Origin: a virus
Strand: one strand, 5' to 3'
DNA: 64,000 nt
Virus record (IMG/VR): IMGVR_UViG_3300027708_000012
Location: 1-64,000 of that record
Positions 21,233 through 30,535 of this stretch are shown here, piece after piece (position 1 is the stretch's first letter; the number at the start of each line of letters is the position of its first letter). The position numbers were made by a program, and so were the translations under genes. The notes below the pieces were generated by a model. It was not told the origin of the DNA. It did no database searches and worked only from the letters and a program-made list of their open reading frames with translations.

Positions 21233-22425
21233 TTTACAGTTAACCTCTGGTCTATAATTGCAGGTTCACTCGACCACTCAACTATGAGATCACAACAATT
21301 TGAATAGACTGCTGTCTTGCCATGGCGTAGTCCCATACGACTATCTAATGTAATTACACTCATTGGTTTCCATGCAGTTTTTAAAAAGAATTTTGGAAGT
21401 TTACCACTAGATACACCAGCAACTTGTGTAGTGTTATCTAGCGGATAATTATATTTGTTGGATGCAATTAGTTTGTTAAAATCTCTACCAGAGTCATCAT
21501 TTGGTAGTCTAAAATAAATTCCTACATGATCGGTAATACTATTTGCAATCAATGCATCGGATAAAATTTGTAAATTTTCTTTGTATTTGTTATTAACTAT
21601 TGTATCAAATATAACGAGTAGTGGTAATCTTCTTAAACTGATAAGACTATTAATTACATCAGATAATGTGTGCTGATTTTTGTCAACCCATATTCTTGTT
21701 TTTGATCTGTTTGCAATATACTCGGTTAACTCTTCTCCAGTATTTTTAATTTCTGTTGAAAGATACTGATATCTAACGCTACGATCGTTAATAATATTTT
21801 TATCTAGTTTTGTTTCAATTCCAAGATCAGCGGTAATTGTCCTGTGAAAATTAGGATATTCAATATTTGTCAGTAAGAATTGATTACAAGTATCTGTCTT
21901 GGACCAAGATTTTATAGTAGCATAATGTGTGTGAAGTTGTTCATCAATATCAAAGTCATGCTCTGTTAATGTATCAATTAGCAATACTACATTTTTTTCA
22001 GTATAGTCAGCTGAATATTTTTTGCCGTTGTTTATTACAATCAAATTCTCACATACTTTGTCGATTGATTGTAATGATTTTCGAATTGCGGTATTGAATG
22101 TAAAGTCTATAGCGATGCAATATTCGCCATCAGTGTCTTTGTCTATATATAGTTTTTTTACTTGTTCAATACGTCTAAATGTTTTACTCCATACCGGAGT
22201 AATAATTGCTTGATTAATTTCTTCAGTGAACTCTGCTAGTTTCTCCGAATTATCTCTAAGAATTTTAATTGCAAGACGACTTTGATTTTCAGTAATAAAC
22301 AAATGACTGTTTACACTTGATGCTAGACTACGTAATACATTGCAATCACGCAAAGAAATAACTTCTTCAATGCGTAGAGAATTAAAATTTACAATTTTTA
22401 ATAACAGGTTATCGATATGTATCAT
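21229..22425 (-). CDS. Conserved hypothetical protein upstream of uvsW (398 aa)
   Basis: A low-GC, Asn/Ile-rich protein of about 400 residues with no Walker motif. Segments such as LLIDTLTEHDFDIDEQL, RSKTRIWVDKN and LPLLVIFDTIVNN suggest an alpha/beta domain, repeated perhaps twice. I do not recognise the family. The position, translationally coupled to uvsW and behind a promoter-like sequence (22433-22460), suggests a role in DNA metabolism. Confidence 0.7.
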   Translation of the reverse strand: MIHIDNLLLKIVNFNSLRIEEVISLRDCNVLRSLASSVNSHLFITENQSRLAIKILRDNSEKLAEFTEEINQAIITPVWSKTFRRIEQVKKLYIDKDTDGEYCIAIDFTFNTAIRKSLQSIDKVCENLIVINNGKKYSADYTEKNVVLLIDTLTEHDFDIDEQLHTHYATIKSWSKTDTCNQFLLTNIEYPNFHRTITADLGIETKLDKNIINDRSVRYQYLSTEIKNTGEELTEYIANRSKTRIWVDKNQHTLSDVINSLISLRRLPLLVIFDTIVNNKYKENLQILSDALIANSITDHVGIYFRLPNDDSGRDFNKLIASNKYNYPLDNTTQVAGVSSGKLPKFFLKTAWKPMSVITLDSRMGLRHGKTAVYSNCCDLIVEWSSEPAIIDQRLTVK

Positions 22426-22432
22426 ATGATTT

Positions 22433-22460
22433 ATTATACACTATTTTTTCTAAAAAGCAA
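22433..22460 (-). promoter_or_regulatory. Probable sigma70-type promoter
   Basis: Minus strand: TTGCTT (22455-22460), 16 bp, TATAAT (22433-22438), shortly before the ATG at 22425. Confidence 0.55.
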
Positions 22461-22467
22461 CCTCTTA

Positions 22468-22502
22468 GAAAAAAATAGGCCTTGTATTATTTAAGGCCTA
22501 TA
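22468..22502 (-). terminator. Intrinsic terminator after uvsY
   Basis: AAGGCCTA/TAGGCCTT 8-bp stem (22476-22483 / 22493-22500) followed on the minus strand by TTTTTTT. It separates the uvsX-uvsY unit from the uvsW unit. Confidence 0.85.
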
Positions 22503-22524
22503 GTGGGTATTTTGAGTAAATTAG

Positions 22525-22980
22525 TTATATACTTGCATCTTCCATGCCTGCAACACGTAACTTAACAATATTAGTAATTTGCCATTGTTTTTGATCAAGT
22601 GCTTTAGTAATACCTAACCATTTGTTTCGAAGTAAAGCAAACTCATTGATAATTTTTTCAAAGTCAACTACGTCTGCTTCTCCTTCTACATATTTTTCAA
22701 CATCTCTACTACTTAGAGCACGTTGATAGTTTTCTAAATATTTTCGAAAATGTTGACTTTTAAGTCTACGCAATTCAATGTTAAGGTATTCTAATATTGC
22801 TTCAATTTCTTGTAGCTGACTAAATCGTTGCTCTACTACACCGGGCATATTTGCGGCAGCTCTTTCAACATTTCCAATAATTTTTACTTCTGTTCTGGCA
22901 ACATCTAACTCGCCTTCAAAATGTAAAATTGCATCAGGAATGTAAGAAATGTCTTTAGCAATATTAGTATACCAACCCAT
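22525..22980 (-). CDS. uvsY: UvsY recombination mediator (151 aa)
   Basis: A helical protein: IIGNVERAAANMPGVVEQRF, LNIELRRLKSQHFRKYLEN, LSSRDVEKYVEGEADVVDFE, LLRNKWLGITKALDQKQWQI and NIVKLRVAGMEDASI match the UvsY family of T4-like aquatic phages. UvsY loads the UvsX recombinase on gp32-coated ssDNA. It ends the uvsX-76aa-uvsY unit, in agreement with that role. Confidence 0.9.
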   Translation of the reverse strand: MGWYTNIAKDISYIPDAILHFEGELDVARTEVKIIGNVERAAANMPGVVEQRFSQLQEIEAILEYLNIELRRLKSQHFRKYLENYQRALSSRDVEKYVEGEADVVDFEKIINEFALLRNKWLGITKALDQKQWQITNIVKLRVAGMEDASI

Positions 22981-23210
22981 TAAAACTCCAGTTCTTGAGT
23001 ATCGTCGTAATCTTCGTCGTCGTTAAGATAATAATCAATAGCTTGATCTAATGATTCGTCTACACCTTTGGCATCTTTTAAAACTCGATCGCTTACTCCA
23101 AAATCTGCAAGCAAATCAATATAACGTTCTGCTACGGTCTCTAGTTGTTTCTTATCTAGATATTCAACAAAGTTTAACCAGATATCGCCTACTTGTGTTT
23201 CATTCAACAT
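22980..23210 (-). CDS. Small acidic protein between uvsX and uvsY (76 aa)
   Basis: MLNETQVGDIWLNFVEYLDK, then VAERYIDLLADFGVSDRVLK and an acidic end (YYLNDDEDYDDTQELEF). Such a small gene of this type is regularly found beside uvsX/uvsY in T4-like aquatic phages. It overlaps uvsX by 11 nt and uvsY by one, so the three are surely co-translated. Confidence 0.8.
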   Translation of the reverse strand: MLNETQVGDIWLNFVEYLDKKQLETVAERYIDLLADFGVSDRVLKDAKGVDESLDQAIDYYLNDDEDYDDTQELEF

Positions 23211-24255
23211 TTTCTTCTGTCTCCTCAGGAATGGTAGTTGTTAAAGGTTTAACATGATAATTCTTCATTATCATATCTAATTTATCATCTTTCCATTCTT
23301 TTCGGTAGAAAAGAAATTCTTCACCGGAGGTTGGATCTACATACTTTAGTCTGTTGCCTTGTTGAACAAGCATACCTTGCTTTTCCAACATATCAACCAT
23401 GCCACTATAAGGGTTCATACCTGTTTCGTATGGTATCTTAATTTGTACAGTTTCAAAAGGTTTACTGTATCGTGTCTTCATGATCTTACAAGCGGCACGA
23501 ATACCCATTACATCTGATACTTTATTGCCATCCTCATCCTCTTTAAGTTTGAGTTTTTTCATGGCAACAACAATACTACTTGCATAAACAAAACCTTGTC
23601 CGCCACTAATTTTATCGTCTGGGTCAAACATATCTTGGCTTGCGTATGTGTGATTTGTACAAACCATACCCACATTGTAACTACCAAACATATTAACACA
23701 ATTGCGAACAAGACTTGTCAATGCTTTAGGCTTACGGCCCATGTCTCCCTTCATATCACCAGCTTCGAACTGGTTAATGTCAGTAGGGGTAAGCAACATA
23801 CCCAATGAGTCTATGACAAATAAAACTTTAGGACGTTCTGCCATTGCTTTATATTCTTTCATAAACTCGCTAATGGTTTTTGCTACGTCATCAATCATAG
23901 CCATATTGAGTTTAAGAAGTTTATCTTCTGTTGTATCTACACCTAAATCGTGTAACCATTTTTCGTCAAGTGCATTTTCACTATCAATCAAGATAACATA
24001 GATACCTTGTTGTTGTGCGTTACGCACTAAGTTTCCTGAACAGATAAAGCTCTTTCCTGCGCCAGACTCGCCAGCGAATACAGTAACTTTACCTAGTGGA
24101 ACACCTTTGTGGAAATCTCCACTGATTAGATAGTTAAGCGTATAATTGCCTGTACTAATCCAATCTGTTGGGTCGTTAAACCCAACACCAAGTCCATCAA
24201 TCGACTTGGTCAAAGTCTTTCTAAACTTTGATAAATCAAAGGCTTTTGTAGCCAT
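23200..24255 (-). CDS. uvsX: UvsX RecA-like recombinase (351 aa)
   Basis: RecA-family strand-exchange protein. Walker A is GESGAGKS (62-69), Walker B VLFVIDSLG (about 144-152), and GMVCTNHTYAS plus KISGGQGFVYASS give the later motifs (ATP gamma-phosphate sensing and DNA-binding L2). The acidic C-terminus (PEETEENVE) is typical. AGGAG ribosome site (CCTCCTAAAT complement) eight nt upstream; the gp32 gene lies just before it. Confidence 0.96.
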   Translation of the reverse strand: MATKAFDLSKFRKTLTKSIDGLGVGFNDPTDWISTGNYTLNYLISGDFHKGVPLGKVTVFAGESGAGKSFICSGNLVRNAQQQGIYVILIDSENALDEKWLHDLGVDTTEDKLLKLNMAMIDDVAKTISEFMKEYKAMAERPKVLFVIDSLGMLLTPTDINQFEAGDMKGDMGRKPKALTSLVRNCVNMFGSYNVGMVCTNHTYASQDMFDPDDKISGGQGFVYASSIVVAMKKLKLKEDEDGNKVSDVMGIRAACKIMKTRYSKPFETVQIKIPYETGMNPYSGMVDMLEKQGMLVQQGNRLKYVDPTSGEEFLFYRKEWKDDKLDMIMKNYHVKPLTTTIPEETEENVE

Positions 24256-24277
24256 ATATTTCTCCTAAATGAAAGAA

Positions 24278-24310
24278 CCCGGGCGTACAACTAAGTTGCA
24301 TTGGCCCGAG
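24278..24310 (-). terminator. Hairpin between gp32 and uvsX
   Basis: Minus strand: CTCGGGC...GCCCGGG with an inner GCAAC-TTA-GTTGT stem. The tail is only weakly T-rich (TTCTTTCATT), so it may be a partial terminator or processing site that lowers uvsX expression relative to gp32. Confidence 0.55.
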
Positions 24311-24322
24311 CCGTGTTTTGCT

Positions 24323-25318
24323 TTATGCTTTTTGACGATTGCGAATCATTGCCAAGATGTCTTGGGCACGTGAATCGCCACCTGCACTTGCTTCAGCTTT
24401 CGATGCTGATGCAGGTGTGGCCTTTGGTGCTGGAGCAGGAGTGTCATCTTCTGCGTCGTCGTGTGCTACTGGAGCACTTGCTTTAGGAGTTGATCGATTA
24501 GGATCACCAGTGTTTTGTGACATACCGGCTGGTTTGAAATACTGTCCCCAACGATCCATATCATATGGTTCGCCATCAACACTTGCTTCAAACATTTCTT
24601 TCATAACCTTTAATTCAACTTCACCTGGTTTCTTAGGCAAAAAGTCTGACAAATTGTACAAGCCATGTTGTTTAATTGCCGCTTGTTCGCTGTCGCTTAG
24701 TGGACGTTCACGACGTGCCCAGCTTGATGTTGAATAGTCAGCATAGCCGCCTTTTGAACCTTTCTTCATACGATAGTCCAAACCATGTACAAAGTCAGTT
24801 GGCAAATCTTCCAACTCTGGATCAACCAAAGCTGCACGGATGCTTGTAAAGATTTGTGGGCCAATGATGAAACGGCGGATTGGATTTTCTGGTTGTTCAT
24901 CAGTCTTTTCGCCAAGTCCGTCTTCAACAACGAAACCTTGGAAAATGTATGAACGCTTTTTCCAGTACTTACGCCCCATATCTTCTAGTGCTGGGTCTTT
25001 GAACCATGCGCGAACCTCTGAAAGGATTGGGCAAGTTGAACCATCGTTGTACATTTCTACGCAAGGTACTTGTACTGTAATGTTTTTGCTTTCTGATTCA
25101 CCTTTGATTCCAGAGAATGGCAATTTGATCATTGCTCGTTCTACCCAGAAAAAAGTGTTGTCGGTGTTACCATCTGGTAAGAATCGCATAACGGATTCGC
25201 CACCTTCTTTAAGATTCCAAAACGGATAAATTGATTTATCTCCGCCGGAACGTTGATTGTCTGAACCTTTCGATTCCGATGCCTTGAGCTTTGCTCTAAT
25301 TTCTGCCAAAGTTGCCAT
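24323..25318 (-). CDS. gp32: Single-stranded DNA-binding protein gp32 (331 aa)
   Basis: MATLAEIRAKLKASESKG is the basic N-terminal cooperativity region; SIYPFWNLKEGGESVMRFLP and TFFWVERAMIKLPF are the conserved core. Metal-binding residues fit VPCVEMYNDGSTCPI. The tail is Ala/Pro-rich (DDTPAPAPKATPASASKAEA) with the acidic part DDAEDD, then a basic end (MIRNRQKA). It coats ssDNA and contacts UvsX, UvsY and the replisome. AGGAG lies seven nt before ATG. Confidence 0.95.
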   Translation of the reverse strand: MATLAEIRAKLKASESKGSDNQRSGGDKSIYPFWNLKEGGESVMRFLPDGNTDNTFFWVERAMIKLPFSGIKGESESKNITVQVPCVEMYNDGSTCPILSEVRAWFKDPALEDMGRKYWKKRSYIFQGFVVEDGLGEKTDEQPENPIRRFIIGPQIFTSIRAALVDPELEDLPTDFVHGLDYRMKKGSKGGYADYSTSSWARRERPLSDSEQAAIKQHGLYNLSDFLPKKPGEVELKVMKEMFEASVDGEPYDMDRWGQYFKPAGMSQNTGDPNRSTPKASAPVAHDDAEDDTPAPAPKATPASASKAEASAGGDSRAQDILAMIRNRQKA

Positions 25319-25385
25319 AATAATCTCCTATTGTTAGCCTTTGTTTACTACTATTTTGCCTATAATTACTTTACACCCTTGCAAA

Positions 25386-25418
25386 GTAAAAAACGCATAC
25401 ATGTTATTGTATACGTTT
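25386..25418 (-). terminator. Intrinsic terminator upstream of gp32
   Basis: Minus strand: AACGTATACA, six-base loop, TGTATGCGTT, then TTTT. One G-U pair makes the stem complete only on this strand. It ends the 26388-25471 transcript before the gp32 promoter region. Confidence 0.8.
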
Positions 25419-25470
25419 TTATTTAGCTTTGCAAGAGAAATCTTGCCTAGAATATGAGTATTTTACTCAA

Positions 25471-26388
25471 TTATCTATGATGCACCAAGCTAATAATTCT
25501 ACTCAATTCATCATTTTTAAAGTTAGTGCTTTCCATTGTGGCACCAGCACCTAAACCGTTTGTCCCAGCTGCTGGAGCGGCAGGTGCCGCCGCAGGTGCC
25601 GCCGCAGGTGCCGCCGCAGGTGCTGGTGGAATAAATCCTGTTGGTTTTTGGAATTCTCCTTTACCTTGCAATTTATTACTTATAGTATTCAATACACCTT
25701 TGTTTTGTGGCAAGTTAGGATTGCTTCCTGGCATGTATTGTTTGCCGTCTGGACCAACAACCATTGTGCTACCGTCTGGACGGGTAATAGTTGTATTGCC
25801 CTCGTCATCGCCAACCGCTGTCATTCCTGGTGCAGGTGCTGCGGCAGGAGCTGCAGGTGCTGCAGGTGCCGCAGGCGTTGTTGCTGGGGCGGCTGGCGTT
25901 GCTGTTGGTTTTGCTTGGTTAGCTGGATTTTCTAAACCACCTGTTGGAATTGCTGTTGCAGCATTTGTAGTACCAACTGGATTTTTTGCGGCATCACCTG
26001 CTGGTGCTGCGGGTGTTGTTGTTCCAGTCGGTGCTGCCGCAGGTGCTGGTTGTGCACCTCCGTATTGTTTGATAGCAGCTTGTGTCGCCGGACCCATGAT
26101 ACCATCAGCTTTAATTTTTGCACCTTTAGCAATTAAATCTTGTTGTTGTTTTAAAACAGCTGGATCTGATTTTGCTGCTGGCTTTGCAGCCGGAGCAGGT
26201 GCTGCCGCATTGGCTTTATTTGCAATGGCCGCGCCGCCTGCTGCCGCGCCGCCGAGGCCCAATGCGCCACCGACCCACTTTGCCGCATCACCAAAAGCGC
26301 CTTCTGTTTGCTGATTTTCAACAGCAGCAATATACTCTCTGAGTTTTGCTGAGCGATTTCTTAGTTCTGATTCTGTAATTTTTTTCAT
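25471..26388 (-). CDS. Ala/Pro-rich protein with peptidoglycan-binding-like segment (305 aa)
   Basis: Residues 1-30 (MKKITESELRNRSAKLREYI) are helical and shared in style with other structural-region proteins here. Residues 74-112 contain LIAKGAKIKADGIMGPATQA, the D-G-I-x-G-P-x-T core of PG_binding_1 domains. Long Ala/Pro runs surround it (PAAPAAPAAPAAAPAPG; three near-identical PAPAAAPAAA units near residue 260). A Gly-rich hydrophobic stretch (about 40-60) may insert in membranes. Possibly a virion protein acting on the cell wall. RBS AAGGAA. Confidence 0.7.
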   Translation of the reverse strand: MKKITESELRNRSAKLREYIAAVENQQTEGAFGDAAKWVGGALGLGGAAAGGAAIANKANAAAPAPAAKPAAKSDPAVLKQQQDLIAKGAKIKADGIMGPATQAAIKQYGGAQPAPAAAPTGTTTPAAPAGDAAKNPVGTTNAATAIPTGGLENPANQAKPTATPAAPATTPAAPAAPAAPAAAPAPGMTAVGDDEGNTTITRPDGSTMVVGPDGKQYMPGSNPNLPQNKGVLNTISNKLQGKGEFQKPTGFIPPAPAAAPAAAPAAAPAAPAAGTNGLGAGATMESTNFKNDELSRIISLVHHR

Positions 26389-26400
26389 AATATTTCCTTA

Positions 26401-28869
26401 TTATCTTAAACCTGCAATTTTTAACATTGCTGTTAGTTCAGTTGACTCTTCAAAATTAAAATCTGTATTACTGACTCTACGATTGCCGCCAGTTTGTTGT
26501 TGACGAACCGCTGGATCCCAAGATACCTTTGGTGCTTGTCGTTGTTTTAACATTTGTTGAGCTTTACCTAGCTCTGGATGCTGTGCCATAAATGCATCAT
26601 GCTCTGCTTTGTTAACCGACTTACCGTTAACTGTATAGCTTGATGAGTTAGACCCGCCTTGTGGCATCTGCGGCATATCAGGCATTTTTGGCATATTCAT
26701 ACCTTTCATCATTCCGCCCATATCAGGCATATCAAACCCGCTTTCGTCTGCTACTTGGTTGTGCATACCGGCTAAATGTCGAATGTGACCTAATTCGCTA
26801 CTAGTGTCGCCACTTGGATCCATTTTATCAATCATATGTAATACTTGTTGCAAATCTTCTTCGCTAGCATTACCAAACTCACCATTTTTAAAATCTTTAA
26901 CTACTTTAGTCTTAGCACGAGTTCCGCCGATAGTAAAGTTTTTAGCTTCTTTATTCCAGAATCCTGAAATACTTTTTAACATTTGATCTACACCACTTTC
27001 ATTCTCATCTTGGCCGAATCCAAAATCTTTTGGATCCATACCGCATTCAATAATACAGTCGTGTAATGTTTTTTCTTTGTCGCCAAAATCTAGTGTTGTA
27101 TCTAATTGAGCACCGTGTTTTTTAGCTGTATGAATAGCTTTAATTAAACCAGCTCTAGCTAAATGTCGAGCTGTGCTATAACCTTGTCCATGTTTGCCAG
27201 CTTTGGCAATGGGGTTTTTTCTTGGAGGATCTGGATCGAATGGAGGATCTTCATCACTACCTTCTGCAACTGGAGCTGGTTGTTCAGGAGCAGGAGCTGC
27301 TGCCGCAGGAGCTTCTGGTGCTGGTGCTGGTGCCGCAGGAGCTTCTGGTGCAGGCGCTGGTGCTGCTGCCGCAGGAGGAACTTCTTCCCCACCAACTGGT
27401 GTTTCATTTCCTGCAGAATCTAACGATTTACTGGCTACTATACCCTGTGCAATATCTTTAATATCACCAATATCTGCACCTTGAATACTGTCATCAGTAA
27501 TTTTTCCTGTAGCTAAATCTTGAAAATATTTCTTTACCATTGTTCCGACATCGTCATTATCTGACATGCCGTCTAAATAATCGCTAGCAAATAATGGACT
27601 ATCGATAATGCCTTTTAAACTTAAAGATGCATTGACTCCGTCTACACCTGGTTTTAAATCACCGGCAATTAAACTTTTTAATTTGTTAAGAGCCTTAGAT
27701 TGTTTGTCCATATCGGCGCTGAATATTTCGTTCTCGCCTTCTTGTTCCCCATCTTCAACAATACTATTAATAAAGTTTTCAAATTGATCTTCTGGATCTT
27801 CGCTTACTTTTTTTGCTTTCTTTTTGGCAATCGCAATAGCTGCTTGCTGTGCTGGACTACCTGCTTCGTCTAATAAATCATCTGCCGATAATTCTTTAAC
27901 GGCTATATTCTCGCCAACTAGGCGATAGATATAAGGAAATGCTGTTTTTAATTCTTCATTGAATGTACGAATTGTTAAACGATCAATCCAATCATTTAAT
28001 ATTTCTTCTGGAATTTCTTGAGATTCGTTTGCTGTAAAACTTTCTGCAAATTGTTGATAGTAAGTAGGACGTTGCAAACTTTGTACTTCTTTCTTTACTG
28101 ATTCAATGCGTTCATTAACACGACCGTTGATATCGTCCATAGCTTCTGACAATGTAGCATTACGTCCAACATAATTTTTAAATTTACGTAGTTGTGCTAG
28201 TTCTTCACTTAGGCTAGTAATATGTTGACCAATACCGTCATAAGGATTGCCACCAGCTTTTAAATGTTCTGCTAGAGCGCGAGCACCATTTAAATGTTTA
28301 TAAGGATACTTGAAACGTTCGCCGTCTGCATTTTCAACCCAAATACCTTCAATATGCATTGTGCGGCCAGCAGCTAAATCTACGTTAATAGGTTGACTAT
28401 GTTTAACAATTAACTTAGCCTCTCCTAAATCCTGATAACTCATACGGGCTGTGCCATACATCTTACTTTCCATCATTGGTTCCATGGTTTCTTCCTTGGG
28501 TTTTGCTTGAAATGCGTAATCGCGCTTGTCTAACTCGCTTTTTCCTATATTTTGTATATCAAATTTAAGTAATCGGTCTTTGGCAAACGATCTAAAACTT
28601 CTAATGAATCTAAATGCTCCGTGATGTTTGCTATCTGCAAGATTACCGCTAATTTGTACAACAACACCGTCATCTTCATCTAACGTAATAGCTACATTAC
28701 CTAAACTTTTACCGTTATCAGTATATTCAAACTCAAAGAATCGTGCCTTAGGTATATCAGTTTTTTTACTAAGTACCTCGGCGTTTTCATCTCCTATTTT
28801 TACATTAGGAAAGCGGGTTTCTATCTTGCCATAAAGGTCTAAAGCAATTTTATCTAGATTCGTATTCAT
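26401..28869 (-). CDS. Large structural protein with Ala/Pro hinge (822 aa)
   Basis: Begins MNTNLDKIALDLYGKIETRF. The first 300 residues look globular, with KMYGTARMSYQDLGEAKLIV near 140. A Pro/Ala/Glu linker (PAPAPEAPAAPAPAPEAPAA) lies near residue 510. The C-terminal third contains HLAGMHNQVADESGFDMPDM and Met/Pro/Gly repeats (MPKMPDMPQMPQGG). It lies directly downstream of the terminase gene, where T4-like aquatic phages carry large virion proteins of unknown role. The late box 28874-28880 is only four nt from the ATG and there is no SD. Confidence 0.75.
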   Translation of the reverse strand: MNTNLDKIALDLYGKIETRFPNVKIGDENAEVLSKKTDIPKARFFEFEYTDNGKSLGNVAITLDEDDGVVVQISGNLADSKHHGAFRFIRSFRSFAKDRLLKFDIQNIGKSELDKRDYAFQAKPKEETMEPMMESKMYGTARMSYQDLGEAKLIVKHSQPINVDLAAGRTMHIEGIWVENADGERFKYPYKHLNGARALAEHLKAGGNPYDGIGQHITSLSEELAQLRKFKNYVGRNATLSEAMDDINGRVNERIESVKKEVQSLQRPTYYQQFAESFTANESQEIPEEILNDWIDRLTIRTFNEELKTAFPYIYRLVGENIAVKELSADDLLDEAGSPAQQAAIAIAKKKAKKVSEDPEDQFENFINSIVEDGEQEGENEIFSADMDKQSKALNKLKSLIAGDLKPGVDGVNASLSLKGIIDSPLFASDYLDGMSDNDDVGTMVKKYFQDLATGKITDDSIQGADIGDIKDIAQGIVASKSLDSAGNETPVGGEEVPPAAAAPAPAPEAPAAPAPAPEAPAAAAPAPEQPAPVAEGSDEDPPFDPDPPRKNPIAKAGKHGQGYSTARHLARAGLIKAIHTAKKHGAQLDTTLDFGDKEKTLHDCIIECGMDPKDFGFGQDENESGVDQMLKSISGFWNKEAKNFTIGGTRAKTKVVKDFKNGEFGNASEEDLQQVLHMIDKMDPSGDTSSELGHIRHLAGMHNQVADESGFDMPDMGGMMKGMNMPKMPDMPQMPQGGSNSSSYTVNGKSVNKAEHDAFMAQHPELGKAQQMLKQRQAPKVSWDPAVRQQQTGGNRRVSNTDFNFEESTELTAMLKIAGLR

Positions 28870-28873
28870 CTTA

Positions 28874-28880
28874 TATTTAT
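28874..28880 (-). promoter_or_regulatory. T4-type late promoter box, 4 nt from ATG
   Basis: Minus strand GATAAATATAAG then ATG at 28869. Transcription would begin at or after the start codon, suggesting a leaderless message or a box that is not used. Confidence 0.5.
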
Positions 28881-30478
28881 CACATTCCCGTTGATATATA
28901 GATCGGTAAGGGCGGTTCCCAATCTTCTCCGTCTATTTCGCTAGCAATTCTCATAAGTTCAAATACAGCAGGATCCCATTCAGCTAGTAGCAGACTCATA
29001 CGAACTATTAGTAATAACGATGCTACTAAATCGTCATGTTGCCCTTCTTTAGCTTTGAAACTTGTTCCTGCCGCAATATAAGTCTTTAATTCGCTGATTA
29101 AAGGGCGACTATTCAGCTTCATTTTATCTTCTTCTATAAGATATTTAACTTTTGCACAGGTTGATATTTTAGATCCAAACGTAGTATTAAATCCTTTGCG
29201 GAATTTTTTAACATGTCCTTTGCGCATTGGCTCACTTAAAAATAATCCTGGAAATGTTTCTTCTCCTAGATTATCAATGACAACTAATGCACTTTCACCT
29301 ACTGTATTATTTTCTACACTCCAGTAAATCTGATTAAAACTATCGCCGCCGAGTTCGTTAGATATGTATATGAGAATATCTCGTAATATTTTAACTTGTT
29401 GTTGTATTGGTGTAATATTATGTTGCCACTCTGCTATCTGTGTCATACTTGGCATTTCAAATACTTCAATGGCACCATAGTCTCCGCCTGTTCCTAAGCT
29501 AGGATCTAATGCAATAAGATATACATTACCTGCTTCTGGCTTTTTCCACCAACGGACTTGTCCTTGTTTAAATGCAGGTTCTCTACCGTTAAGTTCAACT
29601 AGTTTAAGTGAATTAATAAGTGTTTCATCAAACACCAAGAACTCGCAACCGTACTCACGACGAAAACGTTCTTCACCAATACGTCCCATTTCAGTGCGTT
29701 TCCATTCTTCGTCACGATCCGGATGTTCGTGCCATTCAGCACGGAATCCGTGGAATCCATTGCGACCTGTTCCGTCTTCTTTTTCATCGCCATATTCGTC
29801 AAACTTGTCCTGACTATCTTTCCAAATTATTGCGAATTCGTCTTCATCACTGTTCGGAGTGCTTGTAATGATTGCTCGTCCACCCGTTGCCAGGGTTGGC
29901 GATATTGATGTCCAAAATTCAGTTGCAATGTTAGGTTGTACGAAAGCAAACTCATCGCAATATAGTAAGGATATGGACATACCACGACCGGTATTACCAG
30001 TAGTAGTAGCTGATACAATTCTTGATCCGTTGTCAAATTCTATACTCCCTTTGTTGTAGTTGACCACTCCGGAACGAATATAATCGTCACAGAGTTCGTA
30101 TCCATAACGAATACGTTGCATAATTTCCTGCGAGCCCGTGTACTTGTGTGCGGCAACCAGAATTGTTTGATCTGGGTGAAACATAGCATACCATAGCAAG
30201 TATGCACTTGCACAGGTTGTTTTTCCACTTTGTCGCGGCAACATGTTAATGTTGAAACGATAATTGTGATACGCTTGCAACAATCTTATCTGATAATCAA
30301 AAGGCTCAAATTTAACTTTACCTTTGACAGGATGCTGAATATGAAAGAAGTGTTTGGCAAAATGCAAATAGCCTTCTTTGGGGTCAGCACATGCCAACAA
30401 GTGTTTAACTTGTTCCTCTGTGAACTTTTCTTTTGTGTGCGCCTTTTTGGTCAGTACGCCATCTAAACTTTTTGCCAT
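28880..30478 (-). CDS. gp17: Terminase large subunit (532 aa)
   Basis: DNA-packaging motor. The ATPase part shows PRQSGKTT (81-88, Walker A), LLYCDEFAFV (about 172-181, Walker B plus catalytic Glu) and ITSTPNSDED (motif III). The nuclease part shows LIALDPSLGTGGDYGAI (about 330) and SVENNTVGESALVVID. Length is slightly below T4 gp17 (610). N-terminal residues 12-40 (HTKEKFTEEQVKHLL) fit the usual start. Its stop is only 10 nt from the 822-aa gene. Confidence 0.95.
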   Translation of the reverse strand: MAKSLDGVLTKKAHTKEKFTEEQVKHLLACADPKEGYLHFAKHFFHIQHPVKGKVKFEPFDYQIRLLQAYHNYRFNINMLPRQSGKTTCASAYLLWYAMFHPDQTILVAAHKYTGSQEIMQRIRYGYELCDDYIRSGVVNYNKGSIEFDNGSRIVSATTTGNTGRGMSISLLYCDEFAFVQPNIATEFWTSISPTLATGGRAIITSTPNSDEDEFAIIWKDSQDKFDEYGDEKEDGTGRNGFHGFRAEWHEHPDRDEEWKRTEMGRIGEERFRREYGCEFLVFDETLINSLKLVELNGREPAFKQGQVRWWKKPEAGNVYLIALDPSLGTGGDYGAIEVFEMPSMTQIAEWQHNITPIQQQVKILRDILIYISNELGGDSFNQIYWSVENNTVGESALVVIDNLGEETFPGLFLSEPMRKGHVKKFRKGFNTTFGSKISTCAKVKYLIEEDKMKLNSRPLISELKTYIAAGTSFKAKEGQHDDLVASLLLIVRMSLLLAEWDPAVFELMRIASEIDGEDWEPPLPIYISTGM

Positions 30479-30491
30479 AACACTATTTAAT

Positions 30492-30522
30492 CAAAAAAAT
30501 AGACCCCGAAGGGTCTATTTGG
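30492..30522 (-). terminator. Intrinsic terminator
   Basis: AGACCC-CGAA-GGGTCT hairpin followed on the minus strand by ATTTTTTTGA. It ends the transcript from 31762-30536, upstream of the terminase gene. Confidence 0.88.
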
Positions 30523-30535
30523 CACCTTGATAAAC

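Noticed and set aside
25355-25385. Sigma70-type promoter for gp32
   Set aside because: TTGCAA and a TATA-like sequence are present on the minus strand, but spacing does not fit 16-18 bp, so it was not listed.
25526-26314. 262-codon open frame antisense to the Ala/Pro-rich gene
   Set aside because: Long antisense frames arise from the GC-biased Ala/Pro repeats; composition mirrors the real gene and no ribosome site or promoter is present.
27163-27484. Cys/Trp-rich and Ala-rich frames opposite the 822-aa gene
   Set aside because: They are shadows of the PAPAPEAP repeat region in other frames.
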